Position numbers and translations under genes: made by a program
Notes under the pieces: model-generated
Told to the model about the DNA's origin: nothing
Databases searched by the model: none
The model's input: only the letters and a program-made list of their open reading frames with translations
Origin: Spodoptera frugiperda
Taxonomy: Eukaryota > Arthropoda > Insecta > Lepidoptera > Noctuidae
DNA: 64,000 nucleotides
Reading direction: 5' to 3'
Assembly (NCBI RefSeq): GCF_023101765.2
Contig: NC_064236.1
Location: 62,001-126,000, forward strand
In this document: positions 13,101 through 21,799 of the stretch, piece by piece
Position numbering within the stretch: the stretch's first letter is position 1
How the letters are laid out: every line of letters starts with the position of its first letter

Positions 13101-16100
13101 CAATAGTTGACCATTATCTAGATAGAGGGCGCAATTGTTATTATATCTGATTGGTTTCGTCGCCGTCTACTTATTGTATTTGTTTATGGAAGTGCGGCGC
13201 TATGGTTCGCTGGCACGGTATTATTATTCAATAAACAGTGATTGTGATATTTCTAGTACCTGGTTTCTGTATCACAGAGTGACGTATCCACTTATCTTTG
13301 AGGTTGGATAGAAAAGGGAAGTCGAATTAACGACGGGTCAGAGCCCTTTCGTCCCCTGAAGAATATTTATTTTTTCTGGAGAGTAAGTACTTACCAATTT
13401 TAAACACCTTATCTATTCGTAACCCGTTATTTTAACAAGCCATTCGTAGTGAGACAATTTTACATCGTAAGCCTATCGACAGGTTATATATTATTTCGGG
13501 CGAGATTTGTCTCTGTCAGCAGTAGTTAAGGCTATGTTGGCAGAGACAGAAAATTGGAGGGAAGTGGCTTCCTTTTGTGAGACTGTAATGTCCCAAAAGG
13601 AGGCTGCTGTGCGGGATCGCGAGAGGGCCGACCCTGTTTGTAGAAGGCGTCGAGGAGGCAACCGCCTTGACGCCTAATACGCCGAAATTCCGTTTGTATC
13701 AACTGCAAGCTGTCCTTTGGGGTCACGGGCGCATAGAGTGGGGACTCTATGCGCCCACCCAGTGACCTCAGGGAAGACGGTGGCACAGTGGTCACGTGCT
13801 GCCGTGCAACTTGCACAGCAAGGCTCATGGGAAACACACGTCTCCCCAGGGAAGTGCCGTAACAGGCGTTGCACCGTGGGGCTCCGGAGCAGGTCTATTA
13901 AGAGGACCCGGTGCCCCTTACAGGTGTTGAGGGTGGCCACCGGGGTGGTTTTAGTGAGGTAAAAATCCCACACTCCCTAGTCTTTTATCCCCAAAAAGCT
14001 AGGCGCCTTTTGAAGGTTTCCCCCCGTCACCAAAAAAAGGTTATATATTATTATCATATCTGTTATGATAATAATATTAAATTAATTCCGTTAATAAACT
14101 GTTCACAAGTGTACTAAGTTAACCGTTTCTTATGTAAAATATAGGTAATTTTATCTCAGGGTACCAATAGGCATCTGAACAGGTGCCGAATCTTTAACTT
14201 ATATTGTATATATATTAGAGGGGACGAATGGGTATCTTAAAATAATATTTTTAATTAAAATATTAATTAGTTTAGCATGTGTTGTGTCTTACACGAAAGC
14301 TAAAATTCTTCTGACAATAAAATGTACAGTCAAATAATGTAAAATTTTCTCATCATTGACAACCTAGTCAAATTCAAAACGTTCAATTCTTCTCCCGTGT
14401 CACAACGCAGCCTGCCAGTGTGTGTCAACATCTAGCCTGCCAGGTGCATGTGATGAAACCTCATTGCTACAGTCTCCCCCTCTAACCTGAGCGAACGTCC
14501 CCGCGATCAGGTTAGTTCTTGCGTGGTCTACCCCTCCTACGTTTCTTTCAGCCGACGTGAGGAGGCGACTGGCGTACTCTATAGGTCGCTCGTCGGTCCC
14601 CTCCCCCTGGAGTAATGCCGCTCCTAAAGCATAACTGCTACTGTCAGTTCTGAGTACGAAAGGTTTCGTTTACAATTAGAGACCTAAATCTACACACAAA
14701 CACTTCTGCACGTTTGTCTTTTTGTTCCTAGCTGAACATTTCACGTGATATCTTGTATGCCGGCTTCGGCGTCTGACAGTGATGAGAAGTCGAATTCTTG
14801 GCTGTCACTAAACGGGTCTGTGTACGGGTAGTGCACGAGGACACAGCTGAAGTCCATCGAGGCTCCGCACCCGCCCAACAACTTCCGAATCTTAGTCTCG
14901 GAGTCAACATGGAGCGAAGTCGGAGCACGGCGTCCTTCCAGGTGGCGACGTTGTTGCGGGCGCCGCGCCACCACACGGTGGCATCGCCCTCTAACAGCAT
15001 CGGGAGTCCCCGCAGCGCGTGATCGTCACTCACGTCCGCACAGCACACTCCTTGTATACCTGGACCGCGTCGATGAAGGCTTCTAGTACCTCCGGTTTTT
15101 GAGAAGTACCGGTGAACCTCGTGGTACACTTTGCGAAGTTCCAGGACGAACTCATCTTGAGAAGTCCGGTGAACCCCGCGGTACACTTGGCGAAGTTCCA
15201 GGACGAACTCTTCTTGAGAAGTACCGGTGAACCTCGCGGTACACTTGGCGAAGTTCCAGGACGAACTCTTCTTGAGAAGTCCGGTGAACCCCGCGGTACA
15301 CTTGGCGAAGTTCCAGGACGAACTCTTCTTGAGAAGTCCGGTGAACCCCGCGGTACACTTGGCGAAGTTCCAGGACGAACTCTTCTTGAGAAGTCCGGTG
15401 AACCCCGCGGTACACTTGGCGAAGTTCCAGGACGAACTCTTCTTGAGAAGTCCGGTGAACCCCGCGGTACACTTGGCGAAGTTCCAGGACGAACTCTTCT
15501 TGAGAAGTCCGGTGAACCCCGCGGTACACTTGGCGAAGTTCCAGGACGAACTCTTCTTGAGAAGTCCGGTGAACCCCGCGGTACACTTGGCGAAGTTCCA
15601 GGACGAACTCTTCTTGAGAAGTCCGGTGAACCCCGCGGTACACTTGGCGAAGTTCCAGGACGAACTCTTCTTGAGAAGTCCGGTGAACCCCGCGGTACAC
15701 TTGGCGAAGTTCCCGGACGAACTCGTAGTGATGTTCAGCGACGGTGACGATGGTGACTGCCATGAGGCGCCGGCGTTTCGACCGCGTTTCGTCGGCGCAA
15801 CGACCGCAGCGTCTCTATTGGGCACCTAGTCGTATCCGCCTGCATTATGCCGGCACGGTCAGACGAGGCGCTGTGACAAGTTCGGGGGCCCGTACAGGAC
15901 TCTGCTCCGTAGCTTCGTCGTCTGCCGTCGTCTGCCTCCGTAGCCTAGTTCGGGGCATGGTCGGCCCTACTAGCTGGGCGCCAATTTAGCATGTGTTGTG
16001 TCTTACACGAAAGCTAAAATTCTTCTGACAATAAAATGTACAGTCAAATAATGTAAAATTTTCTCATCATTGACAACCTAGTCAAATTCAAAACGTTCAA

Positions 16101-19100
16101 TTCTTCTCCCGTGTCACAACGCAGCCTGCCAGTGTGTGTCAACATCTAGCCTGCCAGGTGCATGTGATGAAACCTCATTGCTACATTAGTTTTAATTAAA
16201 ATATTAATTAGTCCCCTACCAGGAGACCAATGGGCATACAACTTTTTATGTTGGGGGACGAATGGGCTCTGACCCTTAACGACCACGGGTTTATTCCCTG
16301 GAGCAACGGGCTGCATAAAGTAGCGGGCTACCGGGGCTCCGGCTACTACAGCTTCGAGCCGGAGTCCCGGTAGCCCTGCGCGGCTCACTCTTACGCAATT
16401 TTCATGAGTTTGAATCAGTGAGCTGGTTGGACATGTTCAAGCGAAGGTCCACATGTTTGCTCTGCCATGGCTAATCATTTTTCGTTTCTTAAATAGCTAT
16501 CTGAGCCAAGTAAACATGTAAAACTTGTCAAGCGATTGTAGACTTTAAGTTGCGCGCCTCAAGGTAATATTTTATACAGTATATTTAATCATGGTGTGGC
16601 TTTACAGGGTGTGACAAATAACATCGTGATGGTGGACACGAATGAAGACAAGTTGAAAGGAGAAATGATGGACTTGCAGCACGGATCCGCCTTCTTATTC
16701 AACGCCAACATTAAGGCTGGCACAGGTAACATAACTGGAACCATATATTTTGGCCTACACTAGAATTTTCTCCCATGTCGTGGATAATTCAACAAATTCA
16801 TTAGTACGAATCAAATCCGGCTCGGAATAGCAATCAGCTTACCTACATGACAAGATAGGGGCAGACAGATAAGAGTCGTTGTATCTGCAATGGTAAAGCG
16901 GGCGCTGTACAAGCAGGCGCGGGCTGCGGGTGCGCAGCCGCGGCGGAGGCAACCGCGCGATCTGCAATCGGTTAGCGGGCGACCGCTCAGATGTCCTTTA
17001 CCTAATCATTAATGGTATTAACAAATAATCCATAACGATATCTTGCCGTAATCAGTGGATGCGCCCAGAACCATTTAGACCTTCTTTTCTAATTTATCTG
17101 TGTAGTAAGAACCTACCTATAACGCTACAGCTCGTTTGTGTGTGTGTGTGTGTCCATGGCGATCTGGAGCGCAACTGGCCGTTTGCTTGCAACCGCTCGT
17201 CTTACCGCAAAGTTTGCGAGCGATAATCGCAACCGCGGCAGCAACATAAAACTGCAGTTTCGTGAGTTTTAAAAATAAAATTCCATTCCGCTAGTGGGCG
17301 CAGGAGGAAACCACTTCGTGAGTCCTTAGCCTTATAGGTGCTGATTCTCAAAAGTTAAGCACTTAAGCACATGTTGAAGGTTACCTTCCAAAAACACCAC
17401 CACAAATAACATTATTCCCTATTGACACTCCCCTAACTCACTCTGTCACTCACCTAGTGTAATGTATGCATCGTACATCGTACCTACGTCTACTCGCAAG
17501 TAAAGCCCACAAATGGGCCTGAACCGTTATTCGTGGCCACTAGCAAAATAGTAATGTCGTTTCCGTGCAAGAATCGAACCAGTGACGCGGAGCGGCCCGC
17601 CAGGTACCAGTGGGCCAACCGCCGCCATTGTTGTGTGTGCCAAGAGCCAACGTCATTGTGTAACACATTATACACTGAGTTATGAAATGTCGTCACTGGG
17701 CCTCGTCGGTCATACGTTATCCTGGAAAGGTTGTTACTTCCGAAAGTCCAATGAAATCTTTTCAATTTCACTGAAATAGGAATTGCATCTGATTTGCTAG
17801 CGAATAAATAGACAAACCAAAATGATAAAAAGGGAATTAGGAAAATATATGTATAAGTCACATGTAAGTCACAAGTAACAGACATGGCCACTAGTAATAT
17901 CATTAGAACTTAGAACGGGATATTTACCACATTTACTACTTTTTGTGAGTTTCCGATATTTCGGCATTGTTGCAAGCGCCATGATCACGGATGAACTGGA
18001 GTATATATGCGGGTGGATGTTTTTAAGGAGACAAATCGGTCTCCCCTCTTTCTTGTGCGTTTCTTTTTGGCAACGACACCGCTACCATTGTCACCTGTAA
18101 CTCGATTTACTTCTCGACAAACAAAACTCACTGTGTCCGGTCAGCGAACTTTCATCTTTCTTACCAGTTTTGCGGGTTTTACACAATACGGTACAAATAT
18201 AATTAGAAAGAATAAAATTAATGTATAAAGTAATGTACAGACTACTCGATCACGGCGGACTCGCAGATCTGCGTGATCGCGGCCGGCGTGCGGCAGCTGG
18301 AGGGCGAGGACAGGCGCAACCTGGTGCAGAGGAACGTCGAGGTGCTCAAGGGGATCGTACCCAAAGTAAGTACAACTGTTGCTGAACCACTCCCGCTGTA
18401 CGCACTATAATTAGCCAATAGAATTGCTGAAGAAAATACCCGCTTGGCTACCCAAATACCGATTTTAAATTAAATAGTATTTTCCCACGAATATTCTACG
18501 GCTGTAACAAATGTCAGAATCGATTCAGCTCCTAAGTTATAATATTTATTGTGAAATCAATCCATTTTAGTGGTTCCAAAACTAAACAATCCCACTGGGG
18601 TTTTCCCGTACAGAGCCGTTCCCGTGAGTTTTCAGACATAAAAACTATTCCGCGTCGTTTCCTAGCTCGCGAACCATTGTTGTACCGAAATATAAATAAT
18701 CAAACAGCTCAGACAGTGGTTTATTGTTACGCGTAGTTCCCGTTCCCGTAACATTTCTGGGATAAAACTATCAAACGTCCTTTCTTCGGTTTAAAACTAT
18801 CGTTTCACGGAATTTCACTGCAATAAGTTCAGTAGTTTAAGAAATAGAGAGTCCCGGAACATACACATTAAATTAAAAAGTAGGTATTGTTTACTAACCA
18901 ACCATGTTATCTCCCCCGCAGCTGCTGAAATACAGTCCCAACGCGATCCTCTTAATCGCCAGCAACCCAGTGGATGTCCTGACCTACGTGACCTGGAAGA
19001 TCAGTGGCCTGCCCAAGCACCGTGTGATCGGCTCGGGAACGAACCTCGACTCCGCCAGGTTCCGCTATCTGCTCTCGCAGAAACTGAACATAGCGCCTAC

Positions 19101-20483
19101 GTCCTGCCATGCGTATATAATTGGGGAGCACGGTGACAGTAGTGGTACGCACTTCGATATTCATAAAGCCCCCTCTCGTACTCCCTGAAGCACATACACT
19201 GCACACAGTTCCACACTCACACTCTATGTTATATTTTTAAAAGTGAAAATCTTATGGGGAAGGGGCTCCTGTGTGCCAGGCACAATTTATAAAAAAACCG
19301 GTAGTGCCAACTTTCAGTTCACACTCGCAAATATCTTAAAACGAGCCCACATAGGACGGTGTAACTAAAGAAAGAGTTCCACCTCCTAGCATGCCACACA
19401 ACACGAGTAGTATGGACGGCTGAATACACCTCCACCCTGCATATACGCCTGCTCTTGGTCCAATGATAATCATGTAGCAAGCAAACCTTCAAATCTGTTA
19501 CTATGGCGGCAGGGACATATTTAATTAACGAATACTCTCTCCACAGTACCGGTCTGGTCAAGTGTGAACATCGCAGGCGTGCGTCTCCGGGATCTCAACA
19601 AGAACATTGGCTTGGACTCTGATGAGGAGAATTGGAAGGAGACACACACCCAGGTGGTGCAGAGTGCGTACGAAGTCATCAAGCTGAAGGGCTACACCTC
19701 CTGGGCTATCGGGCTGTCCCTCACGCAGCTGGTGAAGGCCATCCTCACCAACGCAGCCAGCGTGCACGCTGTGACTACTTGTGTGCAGGTAGTGTACTCT
19801 GTGTACTAGACTGTCGCCGAACCTCAGCTCTCGATGAAGGTTCCCAAGTTGGTTACAATATTTAGTGGATGCATCGAGGGTTTATTGTCTCGGTGTGTTC
19901 GTGCTACATGTCTACAGTAGATCCTGCTTCCAAGGAGTTGTGAGTGTAGTTGCACGTCGGGCCCTGTTCCCATTTTCCACCAGTAGCATTATTAAAATTC
20001 TGTGAAATTGCAACACAAACACAAATAGGACATTGAACTTACCTGAACACAAATATGTGAATTTAAGCGCTTAAATGAGATGAAAATATTTCCTAAAATA
20101 AATTAAGATGTCAGAGAATGAACGAGTTTTCAAATATATGGGAATGGCCTCAAATCAAAGAAAGTTGTTTGTTATTACGACGCAACAATATTCTTATTTT
20201 AAAGCAATTCATTTATTGGCAACTTGCCTGAAGCTGTAAAAAGTAATTGTACCTGTACCTACCGACTTTGTATTGAGTTTCCTTACGACTGCTGAGGTTC
20301 CATCCTGCTTCCTTCCAGGGCGAGCACGGCATCACCGACAACGTGTTCCTGTCGCTGCCGTGCGTGCTCGGCCGCAACGGTGTCCTCGACGTCATACGCC
20401 AGCCTCTCACCGACGTGGAGAGGGAGCAAGTATTCAAATCAGCTACACTCATGGCAGAACTTCAGGCCAAAATCAAGTTTTAA
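1112..20483 (+). CDS. Ldh: L-lactate dehydrogenase, seven coding exons, complete
   Basis: Cytosolic NAD-dependent enzyme interconverting lactate and pyruvate at the end of glycolysis. Exons 1112-1157, 4945-5072, 16608-16725, 18241-18365, 18922-19144, 19547-19788 and 20319-20483 join with GT-AG borders and matching phases to 348 residues; starting at the internal Met (4950) gives 331, the usual insect length. Visible: dinucleotide motif GVGQVG (43-48), Asp68 for the NAD ribose, Gln116 at the site that selects lactate over malate (Gln102 in standard numbering), Arg122 on the mobile loop, Asp182 and Arg185 before catalysis, and catalytic His209 in GEHGDSS. The C-terminus ends in a LQAKIKF tail typical of LDH. 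Intron 2 is 11.5 kb and holds a transposon nest. It converges with Trio on the other strand. Malate dehydrogenase is excluded by the Gln. Confidence 0.95.
1158..3878 (+). other. LDH intron 1, first part
   Basis: AT-rich intron sequence. It holds a run of 13 C at 2385-2397 and a small TIR element at 2746-3072 (listed separately). The segment at about 3400-3480 resembles the start of short dispersed lepidopteran repeats. No coding signal was seen. Confidence 0.5.
2746..3072. mobile_element. Short TIR element (mariner-like MITE) with TA target duplication
   Basis: About 40-bp inverted ends start TACAATGTGA at 2746 and end TCACATTGTA at 3072. They share the block ACTTCTAACCCGTTAAGG near the ends and are flanked by TA on each side. 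The interior (about 240 bp) is AT-rich and has no transposase, so this is a non-autonomous element. TA duplication with such ends suggests the Tc1/mariner superfamily. The right arm has several mismatches, so the insertion is not very recent. Confidence 0.65.
3879..3960 (+). CDS. Ldh: Candidate alternative first coding exon of LDH (isoform B)
   Basis: An ATG after a CT-rich stretch opens 27 codons (starting MATTSQAPDPRVAGDAAS) plus one base, then a GTGCGC donor at 3961. Phase 1 is exactly what exon 2 at 4945 needs, giving a 360-residue LDH with a different N terminus. A GATAAAAG box at 3798-3805, the same octamer as in the isoform A promoter, precedes it, but I see no TCAGT at the right spacing. 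No plausible acceptor lies just upstream, which favours a first exon. Codon use looks coding-like. Inference until a transcript is seen. Confidence 0.5.
3961..4944 (+). other. LDH intron 1, last part, with GC-rich segment before exon 2
   Basis: Ordinary intron until about 4480. From 4540 to 4860 the DNA is CpG-rich and may be promoter-like. The LDH frame is open upstream of exon 2 from at least 4665, including an ATG at 4851 (see findings). The acceptor is CTAG at 4941-4944. Confidence 0.45.
4945..5072 (+). CDS. Ldh: LDH coding exon 2: canonical start and Rossmann glycine motif
   Basis: Begins GC-AAG-ATG after the CTAG acceptor, so either first exon supplies the missing G of a Gly codon. The ATG at 4950 aligns with the usual LDH start. 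It encodes the first beta strand and NAD motif VVGVGQVG and ends at Gln58 with a GTTAGT donor, phase 0. Confidence 0.92.
9498..9542. repeat. 15-bp tandem repeat, 3 perfect copies
   Basis: The unit TAGTCCCGGCACCCG occurs three times head to tail without change. It follows a stretch (about 9450-9497) with the wording of a common lepidopteran repeat tail ending in a CCCCGTTCCTA motif, so it is probably an amplification at the end of a transposon remnant. Confidence 0.85.
10198..10794 (+). repeat. Dispersed lepidopteran repeat, copy 1
   Basis: Begins AACCGGCCAAGTGCGAGTC and ends with a foldback around AAGGGTTCCG...CGGTACCCT. Internal landmarks (ATGAACGACAAA, a G-run after GTTAGAG, TATAAGGGTTCCG) recur in reverse orientation at 57735-58428. 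About 600 bp, no open frame and no obvious target duplication. I recognise it as a high-copy family in moth and butterfly genomes but cannot place it in a transposon class. Confidence 0.6.
13504..13677 (+). pseudogene. LINE polyprotein C-terminal remnant
   Basis: In-frame 57-codon remnant ending in TAA within the truncated LINE. It contains a conserved-looking FCETVMSQKEAA stretch and an Arg-rich terminus. Upstream reverse transcriptase is missing because of the 5' truncation, so it is non-functional. Confidence 0.65.
13727..13756. other. Perfect hairpin in LINE 3' UTR
   Basis: GGGCGCATAGAGT and its exact complement ACTCTATGCGCCC form a 13-bp stem with a GGGG loop. GGTCAC (13721-13726) and GTGACC (13763-13768) can extend it past a bulge. 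Such 3' UTR structures in LINEs are often what the reverse transcriptase recognises; that role here is inference. Confidence 0.7.
14271..14471 (-). repeat. LTR of gag-only element (3' LTR in element orientation)
   Basis: 201 bp, identical to 15985-16185. On the minus strand it starts TGTAGCAATGAGG and ends ATGCTAAA. The polypurine tract lies immediately upstream in element orientation. Confidence 0.88.
14728..15825 (-). CDS. Gag-like protein of LTR element, with 19-residue tandem repeats
   Basis: A 365-codon open frame. It opens with a basic N terminus, then GNFAKCTAGFTG, which resembles the start of lepidopteran gypsy gag domains, then nine copies of the same 19-residue unit (LLKKSSSWNFAKCTAGFTG type). 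A one-base change in the DNA unit moves the frame into a second repeat reading (EEFVLELRQVYRGVHRTSQ). Near the C end is a typical retrotransposon gag stretch: CADVSDDHALRGLPMLLEG then ATVWWRG and WKDAVLRLR. Neighbouring frames hold other gag pieces (EAFIDAVQVYKE), so at least one frameshift separates parts of the ancestral gag. Probably not a functional capsid as it stands. Confidence 0.6.
   Translation of the reverse strand: MPNRDAAVVAPTKRGRNAGASWQSPSSPSLNITTSSSGNFAKCTAGFTGLLKKSSSWNFAKCTAGFTGLLKKSSSWNFAKCTAGFTGLLKKSSSWNFAKCTAGFTGLLKKSSSWNFAKCTAGFTGLLKKSSSWNFAKCTAGFTGLLKKSSSWNFAKCTAGFTGLLKKSSSWNFAKCTAGFTGLLKKSSSWNFAKCTARFTGTSQEEFVLELRQVYRGVHRTSQDEFVLELRKVYHEVHRYFSKTGGTRSLHRRGPGIQGVCCADVSDDHALRGLPMLLEGDATVWWRGARNNVATWKDAVLRLRSMLTPRLRFGSCWAGAEPRWTSAVSSCTTRTQTRLVTAKNSTSHHCQTPKPAYKISREMFS
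15109..15735. repeat. 57-bp tandem array, 11 units, inside gag
   Basis: About eleven head-to-tail units containing GCGAAGTTCCAGGACGAAC. The middle units are identical; the outer ones (first, second, third, last) carry a few substitutions and single-base insertions. Since 57 is a multiple of 3, frames on both strands stay open through the array, which explains several overlapping long open frames. The homogeneous centre with diverged edges is typical of recent unequal exchange or slippage. Confidence 0.9.
15985..16185 (-). repeat. LTR of gag-only element (5' LTR in element orientation)
   Basis: 201 bp, identical to 14271-14471. The primer-binding site follows immediately in element orientation. 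Confidence 0.88.
16325..16376. other. Strong GC-rich hairpin in repeat remnant
   Basis: GGGCTACCGGGGCTCCGGCT (16325-16344) pairs with 16357-16376 over 20 bp with one G/A difference and a 12-nt loop. The words (GAGCCGGAGTCCCGGTAG) belong to a dispersed lepidopteran repeat that adjoins the 8-bp-TSD transposon on its right. Confidence 0.65.
16608..16725 (+). CDS. Ldh: LDH coding exon 3: NAD-ribose Asp
   Basis: Follows TTTACAG. Encodes GVTNNIVMVDTNEDKLKGEM then MDLQHGSAFLF and on to KAGT; VMVD carries the acidic residue that binds the NAD ribose. Ends one base into a codon with a GTAACA donor; exon 4 completes it as Asp. Confidence 0.93.
17137..17152. repeat. TG dinucleotide microsatellite
   Basis: Eight uninterrupted TG units. 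Confidence 0.9.
17510..17660 (-). mobile_element. tRNA-derived SINE-like fragment
   Basis: On the minus strand the stretch reads like a tRNA gene head: TTGGCCCACTGGTACCTGGC, then a B-box-like GGTTCGATTCT (complement of 17570-17580). No cloverleaf closes, so it is not a working tRNA; it fits a decayed tRNA-headed SINE. Confidence 0.45.
18241..18365 (+). CDS. Ldh: LDH coding exon 4: substrate-specificity loop
   Basis: Encodes DYSITADSQICVIAAGVRQL then EGEDRRNLVQRN to IVPK. The Gln after GVR is the residue that separates LDH from malate dehydrogenase (Arg there). The Arg in GEDR polarises the substrate carbonyl. Phase 0 end with GTAAGT. Confidence 0.94.
18366..18921 (+). other. LDH intron 4 with repeat debris
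   Basis: About 18560-18850 resembles the short dispersed repeat whose copies read ...GTTCCCGTTCCCGTAACATTTCTGGGATAAAACTAT..., common in Lepidoptera. No coding signal was seen. Confidence 0.45.
18922..19144 (+). CDS. Ldh: LDH coding exon 5: catalytic histidine
   Basis: Encodes LLKYSPNAILLIASNPVDVL, the NLDSARFR helix with substrate-binding Arg, and IIGEHGDSS with catalytic His. It ends one base into the Val codon at a GTACGC donor. Confidence 0.95.
19547..19788 (+). CDS. Ldh: LDH coding exon 6
   Basis: Follows CTCTCCACAG. Encodes VPVWSSVNIAGVRL to the conserved YEVIKLKGYTSWAIGLS helix and ends at Gln294, phase 0, with a GTAGTG donor. The Thr/Ser-rich GYTSWAIG segment lines the active site in this family. 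Confidence 0.94.
20319..20483 (+). CDS. Ldh: LDH coding exon 7 and stop
   Basis: Follows CTTCCTTCCAG. Encodes GEHGITDNVFLSLPCVLGRN to LMAELQAKIKF and TAA at 20481-20483. Length and tail match animal LDH. Confidence 0.95.
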   Translation, partial: GEHGITDNVFLSLPCVLGRNGVLDVIRQPLTDVEREQVFKSATLMAELQAKIKF

Positions 20484-21511
20484 AACAATTTAACCAGCAA
20501 CCTTGTCTACGATGTGTAATAGAAAAATATTTGCATTTATTATTCGGTAATTGATATTAATAGATCTATTGATTGGTTCTTGGACTAAAATCATCGACCA
20601 AAAACCAAACATACCTGTAGTAGGTCGTCGACACATAAAGCAATGAAGGCTACTTTTAAGAAGTAACTGTAGATGTCGCCACTGTCGGTGCATGTCTTAC
20701 TGGCACTAGAAGCCGTGACAAGGTCATAAATTTGAAGACAAACATGCCAGAAGGTACAAGAGATCGCAATGTACAACCGTCTGCAACCCTCGTTCTGGCA
20801 TAGTTCGCCGCGTCTGTTCGTGTGTAAATACACAAGAAACACTTGTCTGCATTTCAAGTTATAGATGTCGTGTTGTCAATGTATATCAAAATTAAGTATT
20901 TAATTCAATATTACATATTTATATTAATAATAGTGAAAAGTACTTATAGGTAGATAATTTGAATACAGTTTCACCTCATTCAAGCCGAAGCAATTACTTA
21001 GTTGGTGCTAGGATAGTTTTGAATGATTCAGAGAATCCAGTATTGATTACTTATTACAAAGATATGTTTAGGAATACCTTTAGGTATAAAATACCAGTAA
21101 AGTAGCAAAATATAAGTACATTTACTACCTAATTACATGTTAACGTATACCTACCATACCTACTTGAAGTAGATATTTTGGTCACAATTTACAACCAGTA
21201 TAGCTATTGCATATTTTATGAAACGTGTATTTATATTGTGGGCGGTTTACCTACAATATAAATATGGATTTGTGTCAATGACCCTTGATGACTAATTATT
21301 TTGTAAGCTCAAATTTTGTATGTCTTTACTTATATTTGATCCTCTTTGGGCTGTGTCTGTATATGAAGTATAATAATGTAGTTCTATCTAGACACTGAAA
21401 CATAAACTAATTCATAATAATTATAATTAATGTTTAATAATTTTCTACACCTACCCCCCCTACCATTTAATATTTATTGTGTAAGTTTTTTTTAATATTA
21501 ACCAAATAAAT
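20484..21511 (+). other. Ldh: LDH 3' UTR (probable)
   Basis: AT-rich sequence with no open frame. Possible poly(A) signals are AATAAA at about 21505-21510 and again near 21577-21582, giving a 3' UTR of roughly 1 kb. It includes 20856-21088, which recurs exactly at 24279-24511. The end point is inference. Confidence 0.5.
20856..21088 (+). repeat. 233-bp direct repeat, copy 1 (in LDH 3' UTR)
   Basis: Identical base for base to 24279-24511, same orientation, 3423 bp apart. No target duplication flanks this copy, suggesting it is the source. Confidence 0.9.
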
Positions 21512-21799
21512 GTTGCTTATAAATGTTTATTTCGCGTTTTACTTATATCCTCTATTTTATTTTTATTATTTTATTGAATAAAAGACTTTCATGGAGTCAC
21601 AATATACTATGTCAACATCTGGGGCGGATTTTGTAAGAGTTGATCTCACGGGTGAGCCTATTGAGAGGGAAATGTATTTGATACTTAGTATGGAACAGAT
21701 GTGGGATATCTGGGCATGTGAGTGATGATGATTATGTTGATGTCGTGATGATTACGGGGCGCCGCTAGTCCTGTTTGTTCGATAAATTTGTTTAATTTT

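Larger units (their letters stand above)
5073..13326 (+). other. LDH intron 2, part before the transposon nest
   Basis: Long AT-rich intron with scattered repeat debris. It includes a 15-bp x3 tandem repeat (9498-9542), an about 600-bp dispersed repeat (10198-10794) and LINE/repeat-tail-like pieces near 9430-9500 and 11880-11970. A minus-strand open frame at 6099-6305 looks protein-like but was not recognised. No host exon was found. Confidence 0.5.
13496..14037 (+). mobile_element. 5'-truncated LINE (R1-clade-like) insertion with 15-bp target duplication
   Basis: AGGTTATATATTATT at 13481-13495 and again at 14038-14052 brackets 542 bp ending in an A-rich tail, the signature of target-primed insertion. 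The first part (13504-13677) encodes the C-terminal tail of a LINE polyprotein: DLSLSAVVKAML, then REVASFCETVMSQKEAA and a basic RRRR end before TAA. The rest is 3' UTR with a strong hairpin at 13727-13756. Assignment to the R1 group rests on memory of similar lepidopteran tails. Confidence 0.75.
14271..16185 (-). mobile_element. Gag-only LTR retrotransposon (gypsy-like, non-autonomous), 4-bp target duplication
   Basis: Two 201-bp LTRs (14271-14471 and 15985-16185) are identical and flanked by TTAG (14267-14270, 16186-16189). The element reads on the minus strand. Its primer-binding site starts TGGCGCCCAGC (complement of 15973-15983), and its polypurine tract AGAGGGGGAGAC (complement of 14472-14483) abuts the LTR start TGTAGCAA. 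It encodes only a gag-like frame; protease, reverse transcriptase and integrase are absent in the 1.5-kb interior. Identical LTRs imply very recent insertion by machinery in trans. Confidence 0.85.
13327..16283. mobile_element. DNA transposon with 8-bp target duplication, host of two nested insertions
   Basis: TTAACGAC at 13327-13334 and 16276-16283 flanks 22-bp inverted ends (13335-13356 GGGTCAGAGCCC..., 16254-16275 ...GGGCTCTGACCC) that differ at one base. Removing the nested LINE (13496-14037) and LTR element (14271-16185) with their duplications leaves a core of about 460 bp with no transposase, so it is non-autonomous. An 8-bp duplication fits hAT, P, Merlin or Mutator-like families; the ends do not clearly match any I know. 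A TTAA-specific family (piggyBac, Kolobok) is less likely because CGAC is duplicated too. Confidence 0.75.
16726..18240 (+). other. LDH intron 3
   Basis: Contains a TG microsatellite (17137-17152), a tRNA-like SINE piece in reverse orientation around 17500-17660 and low-complexity sequence. No exon was seen. Confidence 0.55.

Noticed and set aside
15112..15829. Several overlapping long open frames of about 200 codons on both strands
   Set aside because: They are all products of the 57-bp array, whose length is a multiple of three; only the minus-strand frame carrying gag motifs has support.
13327..16283. piggyBac or Kolobok element with TTAA duplication
   Set aside because: CGAC next to TTAA is duplicated on both sides as well, so the duplication is 8 bp; inverted ends start after CGAC.
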